Both the position numbers and the translations under genes were made by a program. A stretch of 5,414 nucleotides of DNA from Paraprevotella sp. (GTDB lineage Bacteria > Bacteroidota > Bacteroidia > Bacteroidales > Bacteroidaceae), in contig JAGBUF010000026.1 in the NCBI GenBank assembly GCA_017630975.1, positions 1 through 5,414 of the forward strand. Direction: 5' to 3'. The notes beneath the pieces are model-generated. The model was not told the DNA's origin. It was given only the letters and a program-made list of their open reading frames with translations, and did no database searches. Shown here in pieces: positions 1 to 5,414 of the stretch (its first letter is position 1; each line of letters opens with the position of its first letter).

Positions 1-32
1 GATATCAAAATAATATCATATAAATAAGGAGT

Positions 33-494
33 ATGAAAAAGATACTTTTTGTTTGTCTGGGCAATATTTGCCGTTCTTGTACGGCTGAGGAAGTCATGCG
101 CCATTTAGTAACCGATGCAGGGATGGATGACCGATTTGTTTTGGATTCTGCTGGACTGATCAACTATCATGAAGGAGAGCCTGCCGATGCCAGAATGAGA
201 GCACATGCCGCTCGTCGAGGCTATCACATTACCCATCTGTCTCGTCCAGTCAGGTATAGTGATTTCTTTGATTTCGACCTTATTATAGGAATGGATGACA
301 GTAATATCGCTAAGTTGAAGGCAATGGCACCCGGTATTGATGAGGAGGCGAAAGTGGTTCGTATGGCAGACTATTGTCGAAACAAAATCGTGGATCATGT
401 TCCCGATCCTTATTATGGAGGGTCCGAAGGATTTGAAAATGTTATCGACATTCTTGAGGATGCTTGTGCAGGCTTATTGGAAGAACTGCGATAA
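33..494 (+). CDS. Low-molecular-weight protein-tyrosine phosphatase
   Basis: Complete 153-residue protein, the usual size for this family of cytoplasmic phosphatases, which remove phosphate from phosphotyrosine through a phospho-cysteine intermediate. The P-loop CX5R is at residues 8-14 (C8-LGNIC-R14), directly after the first beta strand (KKILFV). C8 is the expected nucleophile and R14 binds phosphate. The general-acid loop is at residues 125-128 (DPYY; D125 is the acid), and the family signature MDDSN is at 87-91. Most members have proline after the CRS of the P-loop; here it is C16, giving three cysteines (C8, C13, C16) in the loop. The paired resolving cysteines of thioredoxin-type arsenate reductases are not evident, so a phosphatase is the better call. 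The start is fixed because the first strand begins at the first residues. An AAGGAG lies only one base before the ATG, too close for normal Shine-Dalgarno use. The next gene follows after 33 bases on the same strand, probably in one transcript. The physiological substrate cannot be told from sequence. Confidence 0.95.
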   Translation: MKKILFVCLGNICRSCTAEEVMRHLVTDAGMDDRFVLDSAGLINYHEGEPADARMRAHAARRGYHITHLSRPVRYSDFFDFDLIIGMDDSNIAKLKAMAPGIDEEAKVVRMADYCRNKIVDHVPDPYYGGSEGFENVIDILEDACAGLLEELR

Positions 495-527
495 ATTTAT
501 TTGTAATCATAGAAAAATAGGAAATAT

Positions 528-1613
528 ATGTTAACAGCTACACGTAAGGAATGGAATGAGTTGTATGTCTTTTTCTCTCTGTTGGCGAAAGGTAGTATCA
601 TGTTGGGCGATGCAGACGGAAAACCGTCAGAGCGTAACCTGCCCATATTCATGATTTCTCGTCAAGAGTATGATGGAGTACGTCAATATTATATTGAAGA
701 AGAGAATATTCGTATGGTGGGTGAAGAAAATGTAGATTTCATCCCACGTGAGGATTTTGCTACCGTTGCGAGCATGATTCTTGCACTGATGAATGAGAAC
801 AGAGAGGACGAAATTGAAGCCCCCGAGGGGGTGGAAGGTTTTCTTGATGCGGTGCGTTGTGATTTGGAGGCGCGTACCGATGACAGAACACATTTCTATA
901 TCACTTTCCATGATGCGTCATTCCCACCGATGGGTTTCAGAATCTATTCCCGTTTGTGTGCCATGCCGGCTTTGCTTGATGGTGGTAGGACTGCCAATAT
1001 GAAGTTAGAACAGTCAGGAGTGCGGTTCTCACAACCGACAGTCAATAAAATCAATTATACAGAGGACCCGGAGAATCCTAATGAGGTGGCGCGCCGTATG
1101 TTGTATATAGAGAGTCTGGGTGGTGTATTGAAATACAATGATGTGGCAGATAAGATATTCCGTAGCAATTTGGCGTTGATTGATTTGAATATCGGACGTG
1201 TGCTGACGGAGATGGTGCGTGTGATGCATTTGGATAACATCAATAAGGTGGACGAACTCACTGCTATTATTGAGGATCGGAACCCCTTGAAAATTAAAGA
1301 AGAACTCATTCGCAAACACCTTTATTATCGTCATAAAATCAAAGAATTCCTGTTGGCAGTCGCCTTGGGTATGCGCCCATCCAAACAATACAATGGAACA
1401 GAATCGGCTGTGGCCGGTTTCGTGATGGTGGATGCACAAGGAAAGTTGCTGGCATATAGAAAGACCGAACGCCAAGTGTTTGCTGACTATCTCTTTACCC
1501 ATACACGTCTGGAGAAAGGGAATCCTGAAAAGGATAAGTACGGTTATTTAGAGCGTGAGAACAGACAATATTATCTGAAACTCAATCTAAAGGTCTCCTT
1601 TACGAAACGATAG
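528..1613 (+). CDS. HpaII-family restriction endonuclease-like protein, possibly catalytically altered
   Basis: Complete 361-residue protein, close to the length I recall for HpaII (about 360). It has no signal peptide or membrane segment. Features matching my memory of the HpaII family are an N-terminal EWNELYVFFSLLAKG (residues 8-22), an ITFHD strand (125-129) leading into GFRIYS (136-141) and LLDGGRTANM (149-158), and a C-terminal FLLAVALGM (274-282) plus a final KLNLKVSF strand (351-358). HpaII-type enzymes cut short DNA sites (CCGG for HpaII itself) and are normally paired with a C5-cytosine methyltransferase; none is visible here. Family members, as I recall, have GFSIKS where this protein has GFRIYS, and an aspartate about where H122 sits, so the usual PD-(D/E)XK active site looks changed. 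It may be a non-cleaving DNA-binding relative, an enzyme with a relocated catalytic residue, or a distant homologue. It probably shares a transcript with the phosphatase 33 bases upstream. The family call rests on remembered patterns, not a computed alignment. Confidence 0.75.
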   Translation: MLTATRKEWNELYVFFSLLAKGSIMLGDADGKPSERNLPIFMISRQEYDGVRQYYIEEENIRMVGEENVDFIPREDFATVASMILALMNENREDEIEAPEGVEGFLDAVRCDLEARTDDRTHFYITFHDASFPPMGFRIYSRLCAMPALLDGGRTANMKLEQSGVRFSQPTVNKINYTEDPENPNEVARRMLYIESLGGVLKYNDVADKIFRSNLALIDLNIGRVLTEMVRVMHLDNINKVDELTAIIEDRNPLKIKEELIRKHLYYRHKIKEFLLAVALGMRPSKQYNGTESAVAGFVMVDAQGKLLAYRKTERQVFADYLFTHTRLEKGNPEKDKYGYLERENRQYYLKLNLKVSFTKR

Positions 1614-1633
1614 TCCTTTGAATGTGAAATTAT

Positions 1634-1686
1634 AAACCTTCTTTAAGTACCTTTCAACCGGTAATTAAAGAGGGTTTCTTATTTTT
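1634..1686. terminator. Probable bidirectional intrinsic terminator between convergent genes
   Basis: AAACCTTCTTTAA (1634-1646) pairs with TTAAAGAGGGTTT (1665-1677), 13 pairs including one G-T wobble. An inner TACC (1648-1651) pairs with GGTA (1660-1663), leaving an eight-base loop. On the plus strand the stem is followed by CTTATTTTTG, a usable T-run. On the minus strand the tail is TTTATAATTT, weaker but plausible. It lies in the gap of about 100 bases between the HpaII-like gene and the end of the helicase gene, where both transcripts should stop. No other feature is seen in that gap. Confidence 0.75.
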
Positions 1687-1714
1687 GTAGTTTGTTTTTG
1701 GGAGAATATCTGTC

Positions 1715-4543
1715 TTAAGTCTGGAAAATGTGGTTCCCCTCTGTTAAATATTGAATAAAATCATGATAAGCCTGGCATTTGCGGAGTAAGGTGGCGTTAC
1801 CGACGAGGAAAAATTGTTTGCGGGCGCGTGTGATTGCCACGTTCAATTTGCGGTCAATACATACTTGGTCAGTAATGACAGGTTCGGAGAGCAATGCCAA
1901 TTGATAATATTGTTGTATGGTGGTGGAGAATATGATGATATCTCTTTGACTACCTTGGTATCGTTCCACAGTGTCAATAGTGATATTCTCTGTATCTGCG
2001 AGTCCGCTTTCCGAAAGCAAGTTGCGTATCATGGCTATCTGTGCCCTGAAGGGAGTGATGATACCAATGCGACGAGCAAGGTCGGGTGTTTGTCCGTTCA
2101 TTTCGTACAGTTCGTAGATGGTATTCACTAATTGCACCACGATTTTGGCTTCCTTTTTATTGTTTTTGTTGTGGCTGTTGACCGGTGCATCATCCTTTAC
2201 GTCAATGATGCCCATCCTTGTTTTGGCAATGTATTGGCACCATTCATCGGTAGGGGATGTGACATAATCCATGGGGGCAAGTTGATGTGCTACGGGTACG
2301 ATGTCAAGACGTGAATCGTAGAAGTTTTTGTTCACATAGTCTGACAATGAGGGATGCATACGTCCTTGTCGGTGAAGCATACCTACTATTCCCTCCGTCT
2401 TTTGGATGGATTGTAATCTGTGCAGACGTTCAAACATGGAGTTGCGACAGTTGGTCAGTCCAATCTGATGTAACAAAGGGGAGTCTGTTGCTGATTGCTC
2501 GGTGGACTGCATCACTACAGCAGGAAGTTGCTTGTGATCACCAATCAAAATGAATTTTCGAATAGCGCATTCATGTAGATTGTAGTCGCCGGTATTGGCA
2601 TTGGTGGTAGCACATAGCAAGGGTAAAAGTTGAGGTTCAAGAATCTGTGATGCCTCGTCTATAATCGCCACATCGATAGGCTTGAGTTCAAATAGTTCCG
2701 TGTGGTTGCAAAGACTACTAATCGTACCGACAAAAATATTAACAGACTTCAGTCTGTCGTATATTTCTTTGCGTGTGGTGGCTGTTCCAATGACATTACC
2801 CATCAAATATTTTCTGTATGCCGGATCGCAATTGAGTTCTTGTCCGATGCGCACATAGTCCGGTGCAGTTTGGATGGTGGAGAGCATACCGCAAATTTCA
2901 TCCACAGCCCGGTTGGTGTATGCCATAAGCAGGATGGTGTGGTAAGACTTATCAGAAAGGAATTCTTCGACCATTGATTTCAAGGCGACAGATGTCTTCC
3001 CGGTTCCCGGAGGTCCGATTAGCAAGTAATAGTCTTCAGCCTGTTTGGCTTCCAGTACAATTCTGTCAATATCGGGATGGATGTATGAACCATTCAGTCT
3101 GATTTCCTGATTTCTTCGTGGTATACGTTCACCCAATAGCAGCTCCTTACGTTCTTTAGGAGCCACCAGTAAATTGAAAAGTCCCGAGTAGGCTTGATGA
3201 AAAGCTCCATCCATATAGCCCGGTTCAATGGCATAAAGTCTGTCGGTGTGGAATACATCAGCATTACGTTGTCGGTAAGAGAGGCGTAACAAGTATTCTT
3301 CAGGGTGTATCTCTTCAATCAGACAGCGGAACACTTGTTTGTTGGTGACGTTGTCCGTCTCATGATTTCGTTCATAGAGCATCACCATATCGCCCTGCCT
3401 GAAATTCGGCAGAAATTGTTCGTCATTATCCGGCAATGCCATGCGGATATGGGTAATATTCTGTTGATTGTCGCTGACAGGCGTTATTTTCAGATCGAAC
3501 AGGATGTTACCGTTTTCCCATTTTGTACGAGTATCTGTATTCCATGTTTCAGCAAAACCATTGCATGAGTCTGGGCGATGGTCGCCTATTTTGGCCAGGA
3601 ACTGTTCTTGTTCCATGAAGGTCAGGTAACGATGGAAATACTCCTGTTCCAATGCGTTCATCCGGTGTAATGGAGTCAGTATTCGCATCATGTCCGGTCG
3701 GAGATAACGATAATAAAAACTGTCGTTCCTTTTTTCAATGTTCAGTTGCTCTTCTGTCAGTTCGCTAATCACTTGTGATACCTCTCCGTTGCGCAGTCGG
3801 TGTTCCAGATGAATGATGGCATTTCGGAGTGCCATGAGTTCGCAAACCTCCTTGTTTATCGCGTCAATGGCAAAGAATTGCGGATAGTGCGAATAGAAGA
3901 GAAACGACATGACATCGTTGTGCTGACAATTCATGTTGTGGTATAGAATTTCCTTGTACAGTGCCATCTGCAAACGGTGTTCCTTGCGGGCATGGAGATA
4001 GGGATATTCTTCTGCTTTTCCACTTTTTAGTTCTATCAGTCTTTTAAAGTCGGTGGTCAGCAAGTCCATTCGTCCTTGGATGCCCAATGCTTCGCACAGG
4101 AAGGATGGTTCAAGTTGTACGTGTGAGTTGTCAATGTCTATCTCAGCTGTACTGAAATTGTCTTGTACTGTTTTGTGAATGTGATGAAATTGTGTGCGAC
4201 ATCGCTCGAAAAAAGATTTGTCTATATCCGGCAGAGTAGTATAGGTCAGCGGCGAATTTTGAAAACTCTTCTTGATGGAATGCAGATAGAGCTCATCTTC
4301 GTTCTCCTTTTCTTCATTGGTACTTTTGTTCACGCAATCGTCCAGAAATTGATTGGCTGCATTTCCCAATTGTATGGCAGCTGAATGGACAGCCGGTGAA
4401 AACTTATTGAGTATATAGGTGTAGGGAGACATACCGTAAGGCTTGATACAGGCACATAACGAGGTGATGTCTAACAAGAAATCGGGTTCAAGGATCACCA
4501 TTTTGGGGTATAGCACATCGTCTTTATCCCGTTCCGAAGGCAT
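1715..4543 (-). CDS. Dna2-like nuclease-helicase, C-terminal piece carrying all catalytic domains
   Basis: 942 residues from the first ATG after an in-frame stop. It joins a RecB/Cas4-type PD-(D/E)XK nuclease to an SF1B (AAA_11/AAA_12, Upf1/Dna2-type) helicase, expected to unwind and trim DNA ends or flaps during repair or replication. Nuclease: GRMD at 157-160 (D160), IELKSG at 170-175 (E171, K173) and QMALY at 192-196 (QxxxY motif). The cysteine cluster of Fe-S Dna2 and Cas4 enzymes is not evident. Helicase: Walker A GPPGTGKT 510-517, motif Ia AYTNRAVDE 541-549, motif II DEASQ 629-633, motif III GDHKQLP 668-674, motif IV region HRQGRMHP 724-731, ITPFRAQI 829-836, motif V TVERYQGSQRD 858-868, motif VI NVAITRARK 901-909. 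All look intact. The same frame continues upstream through 14 codons to a TAA at 4586-4588 and then into the 177-residue piece, so this ATG was probably internal in the ancestral gene. No Shine-Dalgarno is seen before it. If made by re-initiation, the product could still be active. Confidence 0.93.
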   Translation of the reverse strand: MPSERDKDDVLYPKMVILEPDFLLDITSLCACIKPYGMSPYTYILNKFSPAVHSAAIQLGNAANQFLDDCVNKSTNEEKENEDELYLHSIKKSFQNSPLTYTTLPDIDKSFFERCRTQFHHIHKTVQDNFSTAEIDIDNSHVQLEPSFLCEALGIQGRMDLLTTDFKRLIELKSGKAEEYPYLHARKEHRLQMALYKEILYHNMNCQHNDVMSFLFYSHYPQFFAIDAINKEVCELMALRNAIIHLEHRLRNGEVSQVISELTEEQLNIEKRNDSFYYRYLRPDMMRILTPLHRMNALEQEYFHRYLTFMEQEQFLAKIGDHRPDSCNGFAETWNTDTRTKWENGNILFDLKITPVSDNQQNITHIRMALPDNDEQFLPNFRQGDMVMLYERNHETDNVTNKQVFRCLIEEIHPEEYLLRLSYRQRNADVFHTDRLYAIEPGYMDGAFHQAYSGLFNLLVAPKERKELLLGERIPRRNQEIRLNGSYIHPDIDRIVLEAKQAEDYYLLIGPPGTGKTSVALKSMVEEFLSDKSYHTILLMAYTNRAVDEICGMLSTIQTAPDYVRIGQELNCDPAYRKYLMGNVIGTATTRKEIYDRLKSVNIFVGTISSLCNHTELFELKPIDVAIIDEASQILEPQLLPLLCATTNANTGDYNLHECAIRKFILIGDHKQLPAVVMQSTEQSATDSPLLHQIGLTNCRNSMFERLHRLQSIQKTEGIVGMLHRQGRMHPSLSDYVNKNFYDSRLDIVPVAHQLAPMDYVTSPTDEWCQYIAKTRMGIIDVKDDAPVNSHNKNNKKEAKIVVQLVNTIYELYEMNGQTPDLARRIGIITPFRAQIAMIRNLLSESGLADTENITIDTVERYQGSQRDIIIFSTTIQQYYQLALLSEPVITDQVCIDRKLNVAITRARKQFFLVGNATLLRKCQAYHDFIQYLTEGNHIFQT

Positions 4544-4585
4544 GCGAGTGTCAATGAGGTTTACTTGTGCTCCCTCGTATAATTG

Positions 4586-4588
4586 TTA
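4586..4588 (-). other. In-frame TAA interrupting the nuclease-helicase gene
   Basis: On the minus strand the codons run CTC AAC TAA CAA TTA TAC GAG. The TAA lies between two stretches of the same open frame. The base after it is C, usually a weaker termination context than T. The following CAA TTA matches the CAR-YYA context known from plant-virus (tobamovirus) leaky stops, although that signal is established for eukaryotic ribosomes and not for bacteria. TAA also ends the phosphatase gene and this gene's own terminus, so reassignment of TAA as sense is unlikely. Confidence 0.85.
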
Positions 4589-5119
4589 GTTGAGTGCCTT
4601 GAACGCATCGTTTGAAGTGTAGCAGACCTTCAGTGTTTTTATGGTGGGGAACAATGATGATGTTCCGTAGAGGTATCGTTCATCCCAGTGACTGATGGTA
4701 AGACGTATTTTTTTGACGTGTTCCGTCTTGGTGCGTTCCTTTTTCTTGAATTTCCATTCTGTTGGGATGAATGTTTTGATGTCATTCGGTAAAGGGGTAT
4801 GGTAAAAGGCAGCAATTGCTTCGCAAACCGCTTTCAAATCATAAGGGTAATGTTCCGCCAGCAAATTGTTGTCGCCCTTTTGCATCTCGCTGACGTGAGA
4901 GCGGAAAATTTCCAAAGGAAAAACTGAGTGAGAACAATAGTTACAAAGAAAATGTAATCTTGATGAGAAATGTGAGAAATCCACTTTTAAGCATGCCGTT
5001 TGTTGCTTTACACATCTGATTAACAAACGGTTCAGATGGTGATAACGTTCCGTCAGATCATCCACTTGGTGATGGATGAGGCGGATTTCATTGAATATCT
5101 CCAATACCTCTTCTTTCAT
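4586..5119 (-). CDS. N-terminal piece of the Dna2-like nuclease-helicase, cut off by an in-frame stop
   Basis: 177 residues with no catalytic motif of their own. Residues 1-40 are predicted helical and could form a coiled coil (repeated hydrophobic residues in EVLEIFNEIRLIHHQVDDL and after). A cysteine-containing stretch follows (C36, C43, C59, C62), then a basic segment KFKKKERTKTEHVKK (123-137) and strand-like ISHWDERYLYG (142-152). I do not recognise this as a separate family. It matches what I recall as the N-terminus of Bacteroides single-chain nuclease-helicases, and its frame is identical to that of the 942-residue piece. It ends at TAA 4586-4588, after which the frame reads on in similar style (QLYEGAQVNLID). 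The start ATG overlaps the stop of the lytic transglycosylase gene (ATGA), which supports both the start and translational coupling. Alone it is likely non-functional, or an accessory subunit working with the downstream piece. Confidence 0.8.
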   Translation of the reverse strand: MKEEVLEIFNEIRLIHHQVDDLTERYHHLNRLLIRCVKQQTACLKVDFSHFSSRLHFLCNYCSHSVFPLEIFRSHVSEMQKGDNNLLAEHYPYDLKAVCEAIAAFYHTPLPNDIKTFIPTEWKFKKKERTKTEHVKKIRLTISHWDERYLYGTSSLFPTIKTLKVCYTSNDAFKALN

Positions 5120-5414
5120 CCTTTGTTATTTTTCTTTGCGGAACTTCTCTTTGCCGGTTGGGGAGTGATAGTGTTGACACCGGGTATGACCTTCCTATAT
5201 GTTTCCCACCTTTTAATAATAGACTGCACATAATTGTAGGTTTCTTCTCCTCGCAGATAACCGTATTGTACGTCCGGGTCGTTGTAATATTCCGGTTTGC
5301 TCAGTTGAAGAATATACGGAGCAACGTCTTGCCATGAATGGGGGTTCTTACCATTCTTCCGTGCTAATGCCATGGCGTCGCGCACATGACCGGCTCCGCC
5401 ATTGTAGGCCGCCA
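5116..5414 (-). CDS. Lytic murein transglycosylase (SLT domain, MltF-like), C-terminal part only
   Basis: The frame is open to the right edge, so the gene's 5' part, with any signal peptide and the catalytic Glu-Ser motif, lies outside the window. About 98 residues are visible. They start in the SLT-family motif AAYNGG (5395-5412) followed by AGHVRDAMALA, the equivalent of the family's AAYNxGxGxV segment near the end of the lysozyme-like fold. GKNPHSWQDVAPYILQLS, then YYNDPDVQYGYLRGEE and YNYVQSIIKRWETY, match the C-terminal helices of MltF-type enzymes. These cut the MurNAc-GlcNAc bond in peptidoglycan with 1,6-anhydro product formation, in the periplasm or at the outer membrane. The tail is basic and Ser/Lys/Asn rich (KRSSAKKNNKG). 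An internal GTG at 5385 could be mistaken for the start, but the homology continues upstream of it. The TGA stop overlaps the ATG of the next gene (ATGA), pointing to one transcript with the nuclease-helicase. Confidence 0.9.
   Translation of the reverse strand, partial: AAYNGGAGHVRDAMALARKNGKNPHSWQDVAPYILQLSKPEYYNDPDVQYGYLRGEETYNYVQSIIKRWETYRKVIPGVNTITPQPAKRSSAKKNNKG

Larger units (their letters stand above)
1715..5119 (-). pseudogene. Full-length Dna2-like nuclease-helicase gene interrupted by one in-frame TAA
   Basis: From ATG 5119 to TAA 1715-1717 is 3405 bases, exactly 1135 codons: 177 sense codons, TAA at 4586-4588, 14 sense codons, 942 sense codons and the terminal stop. No insertion or deletion is needed to join the pieces. 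The 14 codons between stop and next ATG encode QLYEGAQVNLIDTR, which reads like folded protein rather than spacer. This is a candidate nonsense-mutated gene of recent origin, since no other lesion is visible and every helicase and nuclease motif is kept. The label is provisional: the stop could be a sequencing error, a readthrough site, or a real split into two coupled genes. The gene is downstream of a lytic transglycosylase with which it overlaps, suggesting co-transcription, though no shared function is obvious. Confidence 0.7.

Noticed and set aside
26..31. AAGGAG as Shine-Dalgarno of the phosphatase
   Set aside because: Only one base separates it from the ATG, too close for normal pairing, and Bacteroidales rarely depend on such sites.
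496..503. TTTATTTG as a Bacteroides -7 promoter element before the HpaII-like gene
   Set aside because: It differs at one position from TAnnTTTG, I see no clear -33 partner, and such matches are common in AT-rich gaps.
337..534. 65-codon frame overlapping the end of the phosphatase
   Set aside because: Overlaps the phosphatase in another frame and has no family features.
1029..1502. 157-codon open frame antisense to the HpaII-like gene
   Set aside because: Lies wholly within the supported gene and gives a His/Ile/Gln-rich sequence with no recognisable domain; a shadow frame.
1715..5119. Alternative genetic code with TAA read as sense
   Set aside because: TAA also ends the phosphatase and this gene itself in sensible places, and TAG and TGA end the other two genes.
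5116..5385. Separate 89-residue gene starting at GTG 5385
   Set aside because: The transglycosylase motif AAYNGG lies upstream of this GTG in the same open frame, so this is the tail of a longer gene cut by the window edge.

Overview
The window looks like chromosomal DNA from a member of the Bacteroidales (Bacteroides, Phocaeicola or a relative). This is inferred from three things: moderate G+C with AT-rich gaps, start codons without well-placed Shine-Dalgarno sequences, and a long nuclease-helicase behind a lytic transglycosylase that resembles Bacteroides proteins I remember. No database search was possible. There are no RNA genes, insertion sequences, CRISPR arrays or notable repeats, and no gap of 300 bases without a gene.

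Layout. Two convergent gene groups meet at a hairpin near 1634-1686. The plus-strand group is a low-molecular-weight protein-tyrosine phosphatase (33-494), then, 33 bases on, a 361-residue protein (528-1613) with the overall pattern of HpaII-family type II restriction endonucleases. The minus-strand group begins beyond the right edge with a lytic murein transglycosylase, of which only the C-terminal part is visible (5116-5414). Its stop overlaps the start of a Dna2-like gene (5119 down to 1715) that would encode one chain of about 1134 residues: a helical N-terminal region, a RecB/Cas4-type PD-(D/E)XK nuclease and an SF1 helicase. A single in-frame TAA at 4586-4588 splits this gene into a 177-residue N-terminal piece and a 942-residue piece that keeps all nuclease and helicase motifs.

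Two points stand out. First, the Dna2-like reading frame is continuous on both sides of one TAA with no frameshift, so it is either a fresh nonsense mutation, a sequencing error, or a stop bypassed by readthrough or re-initiation. Second, the HpaII-like protein keeps the family's framework but seems to lack the catalytic residues at the expected place, and no DNA methyltransferase lies in the window, so it may not be a working restriction enzyme. The neighbours do not form an obvious known defence system; a joint role would be speculation.
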